Positions 1 through 8,528 of a DNA stretch of 64,000 bases are shown piece by piece. The notes beneath the pieces are model-generated. The model worked only from the letters and a program-made list of their open reading frames with translations, had not been told where the DNA came from and did not search any database. Numbering within the stretch: the stretch's first letter is position 1; every line of letters starts with the position of its first letter. The DNA lies in contig NZ_RIBS01000002.1 of assembly GCF_003719825.1 (NCBI RefSeq), positions 434,001-498,000 on the forward strand, read 5' to 3'. Position numbers and translations under genes: made by a program. The stretch is from Montanilutibacter psychrotolerans (GTDB taxonomy: Bacteria; Pseudomonadota; Gammaproteobacteria; Xanthomonadales; Xanthomonadaceae).

Positions 1-506
1 TCGACCTTCGGTTGGTACGCCAGGTGCATGGCGCCGGTCTTCAGCCCGGACATCAACTGTCGTGCTTCCATCGAGATGGTGACTTCGTGGTCCTCTTGCG
101 GGACCGGCTGAGGCCGGTACTGGCGCAGGAGGTCAAGCAGCGCGTCGGACGAGATGGGCTTGCTCAGTACGCCGAGTACGGGGAGTCCGATGGCCTCGGC
201 AAAACGACGGGTCGCATCCAGTACGCGTACGTCCTCGCCGCTGACAAGAATGATGGAGGGCCGCACACCAAGGGAGGCGACAGCCTGCAGGAGCTGCACG
301 CCGTCCATGGTCGGCATGTTGAGGTCGCACACCAGGAGATCCGGTGGCGTCGGGCCGATCTTGCTCAGGGCGTCGTCGCCGCTGGTGGCTACGTCGATTT
401 CGTTGAGGCCGGCATCTCTCAGGAGCGCGCAAAGGAGCTCCACGAAGAACGGATCGTCATCGATGACGATCGTTCTCAATCGCTTGTGGCACCCGACTCC
501 GTTCAC
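1..506 (-). CDS. Response regulator with EAL phosphodiesterase domain (partial, 3' end off window)
   Basis: A reading frame enters from the left edge and is open to the window border, so only the first ~168 residues are visible. Residues ~11-125 form a CheY-like receiver: the acidic triplet IDDD (residues 15-18), the phospho-acceptor Asp in VCDLNMP (D61) and the conserved Lys in LSKPI. After a short linker the sequence MHLAYQPKV begins, the classic start of an EAL domain (c-di-GMP phosphodiesterase). GTG at 506 is preferred because GAGGG lies 8 nt upstream; an in-frame ATG at 524 is the alternative. Family knowledge: such proteins tune cyclic-di-GMP in response to a sensor kinase. Whether the EAL catalytic residues are intact cannot be seen here. 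Confidence 0.88.
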   Translation of the reverse strand, partial: MNGVGCHKRLRTIVIDDDPFFVELLCALLRDAGLNEIDVATSGDDALSKIGPTPPDLLVCDLNMPTMDGVQLLQAVASLGVRPSIILVSGEDVRVLDATRRFAEAIGLPVLGVLSKPISSDALLDLLRQYRPQPVPQEDHEVTISMEARQLMSGLKTGAMHLAYQPKV

Positions 507-842
507 ATCGAGGTCCCTCTGCATCGAGGCCACCGGCAGCAGGGAGCAGGGCGGGGGCGACCTTGCAGCTTCATTATGCGCGCCGATCGCGTGACGGCCG
601 GCGAAAGATTTCGGTGGTTCCTGCCCGTGAGGCGCCGCAATGGCGTGCACGCCGGGCGTCATGCAATGCCGAACATGATGTTTCATGCCGGGGACGCCCT
701 GGCCGGTTGATCGTTGACGCACATGAGGGCGGTGCGGGCCGCTGGTCGCAACATGCCCCCACACGGGTGCCAAGGATGGGATCCCAAATGGGATCCCGAT
801 CGGGCTGCGTCGCATGGACATGGGGGGGGCCGACCTCAGCCT
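507..842. other. Intergenic region without a convincing gene
   Basis: This stretch separates the receiver-EAL gene from the 3' end of the 2561-aa surface gene. The open frames here look like shadows, with Arg-rich, low-complexity translations. It contains two copies of ATGGGATCCC separated by two bases (776-797), each with the palindrome GGGATCCC, and a run of eight G at 822-829. No clear terminator with a T-tract is visible for the long operon ending at 843. Confidence 0.6.
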
Positions 843-3800
843 TCACGGCATCACCTGTTGGCAGTAGCCCACGTTCCCGGTCGCTCCTGGCTGCAGCCCC
901 GCGACGGGGCCAGCGGCGTCAGCAACGGTCCATTCGACGGCACCGCTGGTGGCATTGACTGCCGGCGCGGAGGTGACCGTGCAGCCTGATAGCCCCGTTA
1001 CCGGCGTGTCCAGGCATAGCGCCGACTTGAACTGCGTGTAGGCAGGGACAGTGTCGTGGACCTTCACCTGCGTCACGGGGGCAGGCGTGTCGTTGCGATA
1101 GATGATGCGGTATTCGAGCAGCTGCCCAGGAAGCGCCGTGTTTGACGTCGTCCACACCGTGGCGTCCAGCTGGGAGGCCGCCGCGGTCGCCGGACACACC
1201 GTGACCTTCCGCACCTGCTTGATCAGGGTCAATCCCGCCTTGCCTACCGTGGTCGTGTCGGTGCGCGTGTGCGGAACGATGAGCGTGATCAGTGTCAGGG
1301 CTTCGCTTGCCGTCACGGTGGTCACGTTGGACATGCCATCGGTCGCGCCTGCCGGGCTGGTCACCCGATTGAGCAGGCACACGGTCTGTCCTGCGGTCAC
1401 CGCAACCGGACTGGTCACTGGCGAATCGCCCGCATCGAGCAGTGCATCGCAGTTGGCATCGCGATAGAGCAAGCTCGCCCAGCCCGGCACGGCGGGGGTG
1501 GGCGCGTCGGAGGTGGAGAAGGCCACTTGCGCCGAGGTTCCAGCCACAAAGGTGTGCGCATAGGTGACGTTGCCGCCGTCCGGAACCTGTTGCGCGCCAT
1601 CGGTCGTCAGTCGGCTTTGCGTGACTTCGCCCAGGATGATGCTCGAGTAGTTCGTGTTCGCCGCCAGGGTGAAGGCGAGCGTGTCCGTCGTTCGGGTGTA
1701 GACACCACCGGCCGCATTGCCGATGTTGGCACTCACGGGGAGGAAACCTGCCGTGGGCGTCTTGACCAGGCACACCGGGCCCGCCGGCACCCCCGATAGA
1801 CTGAGCGAGAAGGTGCCGCCTGCATCCGTGGTTGCGGTGCTGTAAGTGGTGGGGCCGCAGTTGGTGAGGCTGAGGGTGACGCTTCCCCGGCCGGTCTCTG
1901 CGCCGTTCTGGATCGCGTCGTGCGCTGTGCCGCCGCCCGCGCCGTCGTCCAGGATGACCAGGCCGGAAAGCGAGAAGCCCGCTTGCGTGTTGGTGACCGT
2001 GCAACGCAGGTCCGCGCCCAGCTTCGCGTTCTCGGCAGCGATCCTGATCGTGTTGCCATTCACGATCTGCGGCGTGAGCGTGCCGGTCGGGTTGCCGGAG
2101 CCGGCCGCATTCGCGTCAGTGCAGGTCACTGCGCTCAGCACCCAACCTGCGGGCAAGGTCTCCTTGATGTCGGTAAGCACGTTGGCAGCGGCAAGGGTGA
2201 CCTGCGTCCCTGCCACGGGCGTGTTCGGGGCCGTCGTCGTGAGCGAATAGCTGCTGTTGGTCGGGAAGCCGTTCGCGTTCGCGGCCTCACCGTTGAAGAC
2301 GAACGTACCGACAGCCCCGATGGAGAGTTTGGTGAGCGTGATGCGCGGGAACTGCAGCGTGACCACGGTGTTGGCGGAGAACTCCGACGTATTGCCGACG
2401 GTCGTCGCGCCGTCCTCTCGGATGGCGATGGCCGTGATCGAATTGCCGATCGCGAGCGAACCGGAGACCGTGAACGAGCCATTGGTGACGGCGCCGCCGG
2501 TCTGGCCCGTCAGCGCGCCGAGATAGGTCTCGCCTTCGCCGGCCTGCAGGGTGTCGGCGCCAACGTCACCCGCGTTGCCCGCGGCCACCTTGTAGAACTC
2601 GATCCGGTACGTGCCTGCGTTGCAGTAGTTGCCGGAGACCGTCAGCGTCGTTCCGGCTAGCGTGGCACTGGTGATCCGCGGCCGCGGGAGGCCGCCATTG
2701 TGCAGGCCGGAGGAGGGACAGTTGCCGCCCGTGGCGGTGGTGGTGGTTACGCCATTCCAGTTCAGGTCGATGGCGTTGCCGCCATTGGCGGAGAAACTGT
2801 TCTGAGTGACCTGGACCTGCTGACCGGTCGCGCCCGAGGCGGCCAGGAGGAAGACAGCTGCGGTACCGCCGCCCGTAAATTGGTTGCCTCGGACCAGAAG
2901 CCCCGTGGCATCGCGGGAGGTGAGGCCATTACCAATAGAGCCGCCAATGAAATTGCCGATCACCCGGTTGTTGCTTCCGGAGTAGGGCATGACGCCAGCA
3001 TTCCGTCCCTGAACATGGTTATTGATGAACGTGATGTTGCTCGCGCTCAACGATGGCCCCAGGGCAGCAGCCGAGCCCCAGCCCGCCGCGGTGGTGCCGC
3101 TTACCGAGAAGAAGTTGGAGGACACCGTGTAGCTGCTCCCTGAAGCCAGGGCCAGTCCGCAGAAGTTCACGTTGCCGGCGATGCTGCCCAACACATTGCG
3201 TTGAATCGTGCCCGTGCTGTTCGTGAGGCCGGGGCAGATGTTCACGCCCGTAAAGCCCACACGAATTGCAGTGCCGCTGCTGCCGGTGTCGGTCGGTGGG
3301 GCGCTGCTGCCGTCCGGTGCCACGCCCAGGGCGCTGTCTTCCACCAGCAGGTTGCTCACGTTGCTGGTGGTAACCAATACCGACTCCGTGCCCCGTGTGA
3401 CCGACACCCTGCGAATGCTGGTGTTGGCGGCCTGCACATGAAGGACAGGCACCGTCGTCATCGCTCCGGTCGCGTTGCGCTCCCACTGCAATTCCGGCCT
3501 CGCCACGGGGGAGATCGTTGCCTGGTCCGAGCCGACGCCGACCGTCTGCGCAGACGTCAAGTTGCCGGCGTTGGTGTCCAGCACCGTGCTGCCGTCGACC
3601 CTGGAGTAGGCCATGCCGTCGATCGTGGTCCCGTTACCGTTGCCCAAGGTCAGCGCGGGCAGGTTCGAGGCCAGGGCGACGCGCCACCAGGTGCCGCCGC
3701 CGCCCACCGCGTTGGTGGCTATCGCCGGAACAAAACGCAGCGCGTTGGCGCCTGCGATGGCGTTGGCGTTGACGACGAACTGCCGCGCCGAGCCTTGACC

Positions 3801-6800
3801 GGCGTCGTTGACGTTGCTGAGGACGTTGAACGAGAAGCCGAAGTCGGCCGATGTGACACTGCTATCCAACACGTTGATGCGGACGACATGTTCCTTGGTG
3901 TTGATCGTCGTGGTACCGCTGTCGGCAACGCTGCCGCGGCGTCCGCCGTAGCAGGCGCCGGTGGCGGAGTTGTCGACGGGCGTGTTCGTGATGGTCGTGG
4001 CGCCTTGGTCGGTATAAGTGGGCGGCGTGCCCATGACGCAGAGCGAACCGTAGTCCGTGCCCGCGGTGCCGCCGTTGCCGGTACCGGCCGAGGCATAGGT
4101 CTGCTCGCCGAGCACGCCTGCGGTGCCGATCGCATCCGTGATCGGCGCGTCGACCGCGACGTAGTAGACGCCGTTCACCACGCTCCCGAACGAGTACGTG
4201 CCGTCCGCAGCCGTGGTTGCGGTTTGCAGCTGCGTGCCGGCGCTGTTGAACAGCCGCACGGTCCGACCCGCGAGGGCGGGGTTGCCCGCGTTGGCAACCG
4301 CGCCGTCGGCCAGCAGATCGCCCACGCTGTCCTGGAACACCGTGCCGCTGACCGTGGCACCCAGCAATGCATTGGCGGAGAACTCCGAGGTATTGCCTGC
4401 CGTCGCGGCCCCATCCTCGCGGATGGCAATGGCCGTGATCGAGTCGCCGTTCGCCAGCGTGCTGGCGGGGATCGTGATCGCGCTGTTCGTGAAGGCGCCA
4501 CCGGTCTGGCCCGTCAGCGCGCCGAGATAGATCTGGCCCTCGCCGGCCTGGAGGGTATCGGCGCCGACGTCACCCGCGTTGCCCGCGGCCACTTTGTAGA
4601 ACTCGAGTCGGTAGGTGCCGGTGTTGCAGTAGTTGCCGGAGGCTGTGAGTGTCGTTCCGGCCAGCGAGGAGCTCGTGATCCGTGGCCGCGGGAGACCGCC
4701 ATTCGCCAGGCCGGAGGAGGGGCAGTTGCCGCCGGTGGCGGTTGTGGTGGTCACGCCATTGTTGTTCAGGTCGATGGCGTTGGCAGCGTTGGCGAAAAAG
4801 CTGTTCTGCGTGATCTGAACCCGCAGCCCGCCGCCGGCGTTAGCTTGCCGGACCTGTACGCCCGCGCCCGCGTTGGGAGGGGCGGCTCCCGAATTCATGT
4901 TCGCAAGGACATTGCCACGGATCAGAAGTCCGGTGGCGTCTGTTGCCATGACGGCGGCAAGCAGGTCGCCACCCGCGGCCGTGTTGACCGTATTGCCAAC
5001 GATCACGTTGTTGCTGCCGCAACTAGCGAAGGCGAGAGCCCGGGTCTCTGCCATGTTGTTGAGGAGAGTCGAGTTGCTTACGCACGTAGCCGGGGCAGAA
5101 AGATTACTCCCCCATAGCACCAAGGCCTGACCTTTTGTTCCCGTCGGATGGCCGGTGATGATGCGTGCGATGTTGGAGGAGATCGTATAGGCCACCCCGT
5201 TGCCGCAAAGACGAATGCTGGGTCCCGGCGAAGCGATCACGTTGCTGCGGATCGTGCCCGTGCTGCTGAGCGCGCTACAGTTTCCGGAATTCGTGTTTGT
5301 CACGCTCACATTGTTGCCGCTATCGGATCCACCATTCCAGGTGGACGGCCACGCCTGAGCGCCATTGGGCGTAAGGCCCAGCGCGTTGTTCTCCAGAAGT
5401 AGATTGGTGACGCCGTTGCTATTGACCAGGACGCTCTCACTGCCAAACGTAATGGAAACGTTGCGCACCGCCACGTCGGCCGCCTGGACATGAATCACTG
5501 GGAGTGCCCAACCGAACCCCGCGTTTGACACTACGGCCCGATCGATTTGCAGTTCGGGCCGGGCTATGGCCGGAATCGTGGCTTGGTCCGTGAGGTAGCC
5601 GACGCTCGTGGCGGGTTGCAGGTCGCCCGAATTGGTATCGAGCACCGTGCTGCCATCGGCCTTGCTGTAGGCCACGCCTTCGATCCGGGTGCCTGCGCCG
5701 TTGCCGGCCGTGATCGCCGGGAGGTTGGACGCCAGGGCTACTCGCCACCACGTGGCAGCGCCCGCATTCGGCATCACTGTCGGCACGAAGCGCATGACGT
5801 TGGCGCCCGCGATGGCATTGCCATTGATCATGAATTGCCGCAGCGCGCCCTGGCCGGCATCGTTGATGCTGGTGACGACGTTGAACGAGAAGCCGAAATC
5901 GACTGAGGTGACGCTGCTATCCAACACGTTGATGCGGACGACGTGTTCCTTGGTATTGATCGTCGTGGTGCCGCTGTCGGCAACGCTGCCGCGGCGTCCG
6001 CCATAGCAGGCACCATTGGCCGAGTTGTTGACCGGCGTGTTGGTCGTGGTGGTGGCGCCCTGATCGGTGTACGTTGGCGGTGTGCCCATGACGCAGAGCG
6101 AACCGTAGTTGGTGCCCGCCGTGCCGCCGTTGCCGGTACCGGCAACGGCGTAGGTCTGCTCGCCGAGTACGCCTGCCGTACCGCCCGCGTCCACGATCGG
6201 CGCGTCGACCGCGACGTAATAGACACCGTTCACCACGCCGTTGAAGGCGTACGTGCCGTCGGCGGCGGTGGTCGCGGTTTGCAGTTCCGTGCCCGCGCTG
6301 TTGAACAGACGCACGGTTCGCGCCGCGATCGCAGGATTGCCCGCGCTGCCCACCGCGCCGTCGGCCAGCAGATCGCCCACCGTGTCCTGGAACACCGTGC
6401 CGCTGACTGCCACACCCACTAATGCGTTGGCGGAGAACTCGGACGAGTTGCCCGCCGTCGTCGCCCCGTCCTCGCGAATCGCGACCGCCGTGATCGAATC
6501 GCCGATCGCGAGCGTAGCGGCGGGAATCGTGACCGCGCTGTTGGTGAAGGTGCCACCGGTTTGGCCCGTCAGCGCGCCGAGATAGAACTGGCCTTCGCCG
6601 GCCTGCAGGGTGTCGGCGCCGATGTCGCCCGCGCTGCCCGCTGCCACCTTGAAGAACTCGATCCGGTACGTGCCTGTATTGCAGTAGTTGCCAGAGACGG
6701 TCAGCGTGGTCCCCGACAGCTGGTTGCTCGTGATTCGTGGCCGCGGGATACCGCCGTTCGTCACGCCGGAGGAGGGACAGTTGCCGCCCGTGGCCGTGAC

Positions 6801-8528
6801 CGTGGTGACGCCATTGCCGTTCAGGTCGATGCCGTTGGCAGGGTTGTTCGCGAAGCTGTTCTGGGTGATCTCAACTTGCTGCCCGACCGCGGCGTTACGG
6901 ACCAGCACCGGGGATCCGAAGCTGTAGTTGGTAACGACGTTGCCACGGACCAGAAGTCTCGTCGCTGTATTCGCATCGATGCTGGACCCATTTCCCGAGA
7001 TGGCCGTGTTGCCGATCACCTGGCTGTTGCTGCCGCACATCGCCGTGACCAGGCGCATGCTGGCCGTGTGATTGTTGACCAGGGTGTTGTTGCTGCTGCA
7101 AGTCGTTGGAAGCGCACTGAGCGAGCCCCAGAACGCCAATCCGATGCCGGTGGTGCCGAGGGGGTGGCCAACAGCGGCAAGGGAAAAATTGAAATTGATC
7201 GCGTATGAAGTAGCGTTGCCGCATAAGCGCACGTTAGCGTTAGCAGACATCAGGACGTTATGACGGACCGTCCCCGCACTGCCCACCGCAGTGCAGTTGG
7301 CCGCTGACGTGACAATAATGTTGGCGCCGGCATCGCTGCCACCGTTCCAGGTGGACGGCATCGCAGGGGCCAGGGCAGGCGTCACGCCGAGCGCGCTGTC
7401 TTCGACCAAGAGCCCGGTCACGCCGGTGGTGTTCACCAGGATCGACTCGGTGCCGAAGGTGATGGAGACGCTGCGCACCGCCACGTTCGCCGCCTGCACG
7501 TGGATCACGGGCATGACGAAGGACGCGGTCGACGTCGCGGCCCGATCGATCTGCAGTTCGGGCCGGGCCAGGGCAGGAATTGTGGCCTGGTCCGCGAGGT
7601 AGCCGACGACCGTGGCGGGCCGCAAGTCGCCCGCATTGGTGTCGAGCACCGTACTGCCATCGACCTTGCTGTAGGCCGTGCCCTCGATCCGGGTGCCGTC
7701 GCCGTTGCCCGCGGCAATGGGCGCCAGGTTGGAGGCCAAGGCGATGCGCCACCAGCTGCCGCCGCTGGTCGCGTTGGTGGCCACCGCCGGCACGAAGCGC
7801 ATGACGTTGGCGCCCGCGATCGCGTTGGCGTTGGTCAGGAACTGCCGCAGCGAGCCTTGGCCGGCGTCGTTGACGTTGGTGAGGACGTTGAAGGAGAAGC
7901 CGAAATCAACGATCGCAACATCGTTATTGCTTGCGACGTTGATGCGGGTCACGTGCTCCTTGGTGTTGAGCACGGCGGACCCACTGTCGGCCACGCTGCC
8001 GCGGCGGCCGCCGTAGCAAGCGCTGGTGGCGGAGTTATTGACGGGCGTATTGGTGGTGGTCGTGCCCCCCTGATCGGTATAGGTGGGTGGGGTGCCCATG
8101 ACGCAGAGGGGGCCGTAGTTCGTACCGATCGCGCCGCCGTTGCCGGTGCCGGCCCCGGCGAACGTCTGCTCGGAGAGGACGCCTACCGTACCGCCCGCAG
8201 TCACCGTCGGGGCATCCGCGGCAACGTAATAGACGCCATCTGCCACGGCGAGGAACGAATAGCTGCCACCGGCCACTGTGGTGGTGGTTTGCGCCAGCGT
8301 GCCCGCACTGTTGTACAGCCGCACCGTCTGCCCAACGATGCCAGGGCCGCCGCCCAGCAGGTCGCCATCCGTGTCTTCGAACACCGTGCCGGAGACGGTG
8401 GCCGCGTGCGCGGTGCCGCAAGAGGCCAGAAGGATCAGCAAAGCAAGGCACGGCAAGACTTGCGGCCAACGGCGCGCATAGGTGCTGGCCGGGGTCCAGG
8501 AAAGCAAACGTAGCAGCGTCTTGATCAC
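843..8528 (-). CDS. Giant modular surface protein: three tandem SdrD-B-like/beta-helix modules plus DUF11 end (2561 aa)
   Basis: Last gene of the surface operon. It starts at GTG 8528, which overlaps the TGA of the upstream 2474-aa gene (GTGA), so translation is probably coupled. Residues 1-42 are an export signal ending AHA|A; an LASC motif at residues 34-37 could instead be a lipobox. Residues ~43-2055 are three copies of a ~665-685-residue module. Each begins with VSGTVF..D..GDLL (an SdrD B-like/prealbumin-type fold) and continues into Asn/Gly/Thr/Val-rich rungs resembling a right-handed beta-helix (ITQNSF, IDLN.NGVTT, CPSSG). A transthyretin-like domain follows (~2060-2270), then another SdrD-B unit and a DUF11 domain (~2430-2560). 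No sortase signal, autotransporter barrel or LPXTG is seen, so surface retention is unexplained. A role in adhesion or as a structural surface layer is inferred. Confidence 0.85.
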   Translation of the reverse strand: MIKTLLRLLSWTPASTYARRWPQVLPCLALLILLASCGTAHAATVSGTVFEDTDGDLLGGGPGIVGQTVRLYNSAGTLAQTTTTVAGGSYSFLAVADGVYYVAADAPTVTAGGTVGVLSEQTFAGAGTGNGGAIGTNYGPLCVMGTPPTYTDQGGTTTTNTPVNNSATSACYGGRRGSVADSGSAVLNTKEHVTRINVASNNDVAIVDFGFSFNVLTNVNDAGQGSLRQFLTNANAIAGANVMRFVPAVATNATSGGSWWRIALASNLAPIAAGNGDGTRIEGTAYSKVDGSTVLDTNAGDLRPATVVGYLADQATIPALARPELQIDRAATSTASFVMPVIHVQAANVAVRSVSITFGTESILVNTTGVTGLLVEDSALGVTPALAPAMPSTWNGGSDAGANIIVTSAANCTAVGSAGTVRHNVLMSANANVRLCGNATSYAINFNFSLAAVGHPLGTTGIGLAFWGSLSALPTTCSSNNTLVNNHTASMRLVTAMCGSNSQVIGNTAISGNGSSIDANTATRLLVRGNVVTNYSFGSPVLVRNAAVGQQVEITQNSFANNPANGIDLNGNGVTTVTATGGNCPSSGVTNGGIPRPRITSNQLSGTTLTVSGNYCNTGTYRIEFFKVAAGSAGDIGADTLQAGEGQFYLGALTGQTGGTFTNSAVTIPAATLAIGDSITAVAIREDGATTAGNSSEFSANALVGVAVSGTVFQDTVGDLLADGAVGSAGNPAIAARTVRLFNSAGTELQTATTAADGTYAFNGVVNGVYYVAVDAPIVDAGGTAGVLGEQTYAVAGTGNGGTAGTNYGSLCVMGTPPTYTDQGATTTTNTPVNNSANGACYGGRRGSVADSGTTTINTKEHVVRINVLDSSVTSVDFGFSFNVVTSINDAGQGALRQFMINGNAIAGANVMRFVPTVMPNAGAATWWRVALASNLPAITAGNGAGTRIEGVAYSKADGSTVLDTNSGDLQPATSVGYLTDQATIPAIARPELQIDRAVVSNAGFGWALPVIHVQAADVAVRNVSITFGSESVLVNSNGVTNLLLENNALGLTPNGAQAWPSTWNGGSDSGNNVSVTNTNSGNCSALSSTGTIRSNVIASPGPSIRLCGNGVAYTISSNIARIITGHPTGTKGQALVLWGSNLSAPATCVSNSTLLNNMAETRALAFASCGSNNVIVGNTVNTAAGGDLLAAVMATDATGLLIRGNVLANMNSGAAPPNAGAGVQVRQANAGGGLRVQITQNSFFANAANAIDLNNNGVTTTTATGGNCPSSGLANGGLPRPRITSSSLAGTTLTASGNYCNTGTYRLEFYKVAAGNAGDVGADTLQAGEGQIYLGALTGQTGGAFTNSAITIPASTLANGDSITAIAIREDGAATAGNTSEFSANALLGATVSGTVFQDSVGDLLADGAVANAGNPALAGRTVRLFNSAGTQLQTATTAADGTYSFGSVVNGVYYVAVDAPITDAIGTAGVLGEQTYASAGTGNGGTAGTDYGSLCVMGTPPTYTDQGATTITNTPVDNSATGACYGGRRGSVADSGTTTINTKEHVVRINVLDSSVTSADFGFSFNVLSNVNDAGQGSARQFVVNANAIAGANALRFVPAIATNAVGGGGTWWRVALASNLPALTLGNGNGTTIDGMAYSRVDGSTVLDTNAGNLTSAQTVGVGSDQATISPVARPELQWERNATGAMTTVPVLHVQAANTSIRRVSVTRGTESVLVTTSNVSNLLVEDSALGVAPDGSSAPPTDTGSSGTAIRVGFTGVNICPGLTNSTGTIQRNVLGSIAGNVNFCGLALASGSSYTVSSNFFSVSGTTAAGWGSAAALGPSLSASNITFINNHVQGRNAGVMPYSGSNNRVIGNFIGGSIGNGLTSRDATGLLVRGNQFTGGGTAAVFLLAASGATGQQVQVTQNSFSANGGNAIDLNWNGVTTTTATGGNCPSSGLHNGGLPRPRITSATLAGTTLTVSGNYCNAGTYRIEFYKVAAGNAGDVGADTLQAGEGETYLGALTGQTGGAVTNGSFTVSGSLAIGNSITAIAIREDGATTVGNTSEFSANTVVTLQFPRITLTKLSIGAVGTFVFNGEAANANGFPTNSSYSLTTTAPNTPVAGTQVTLAAANVLTDIKETLPAGWVLSAVTCTDANAAGSGNPTGTLTPQIVNGNTIRIAAENAKLGADLRCTVTNTQAGFSLSGLVILDDGAGGGTAHDAIQNGAETGRGSVTLSLTNCGPTTYSTATTDAGGTFSLSLSGVPAGPVCLVKTPTAGFLPVSANIGNAAGGVYTRTTDTLAFTLAANTNYSSIILGEVTQSRLTTDGAQQVPDGGNVTYAHTFVAGTSAQVAFSTSDAPTPAVPGWASLLYRDANCDALLDAGDSPVTSPVAVTAGQTVCLLNRVTSPAGATDGMSNVTTVTASEALTLITLIVPHTRTDTTTVGKAGLTLIKQVRKVTVCPATAAASQLDATVWTTSNTALPGQLLEYRIIYRNDTPAPVTQVKVHDTVPAYTQFKSALCLDTPVTGLSGCTVTSAPAVNATSGAVEWTVADAAGPVAGLQPGATGNVGYCQQVMP
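2371..4359 (-). repeat. Module 3 of three ~2-kb tandem repeats in the giant surface gene
   Basis: Third copy, ~1.99 kb. Its N-terminal ~230 residues are nearly identical to module 2, while the beta-helix-like centre is the most divergent of the three (ELQWERNATG instead of ELQIDRA). It ends at SEFSANTVVTLQ, where the sequence switches to a transthyretin-like domain. Confidence 0.83.
4360..6413 (-). repeat. Module 2 of three ~2-kb tandem repeats in the giant surface gene
   Basis: Second copy, ~2.05 kb. It shares the landmark strings of module 1 and carries the ADGAVGSAGNPA insert in its SdrD-B unit. It also has a slightly longer beta-helix-like part (extra SGAAPPNAGAGVQVRQ segment). Similarity is visible at nucleotide level across the SdrD-B and CYGGRRGSVADSG parts, so recombination between modules could change copy number. 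Confidence 0.85.
6414..8402 (-). repeat. Module 1 of three ~2-kb tandem repeats in the giant surface gene
   Basis: First (N-terminal) copy, about 1.99 kb, running from VSGTVFEDTDGDLL to SEFSANALVG. It is recognisable by shared landmarks: CVMGTPPTYTDQGG, CYGGRRGSVADSG, FGFSFNV, the PELQIDRA segment and CPSSG.TNGG. It lacks the short ADGAV..AGNPA insert found in copies 2 and 3. Boundaries are estimated from the protein pattern. Confidence 0.85.

Noticed and set aside
776-797. GGGATCCC palindromes as a regulatory element
   Set aside because: Two copies are close together but not near a gene start, and GGATCC-type palindromes are expected by chance; noted only within the intergenic entry.
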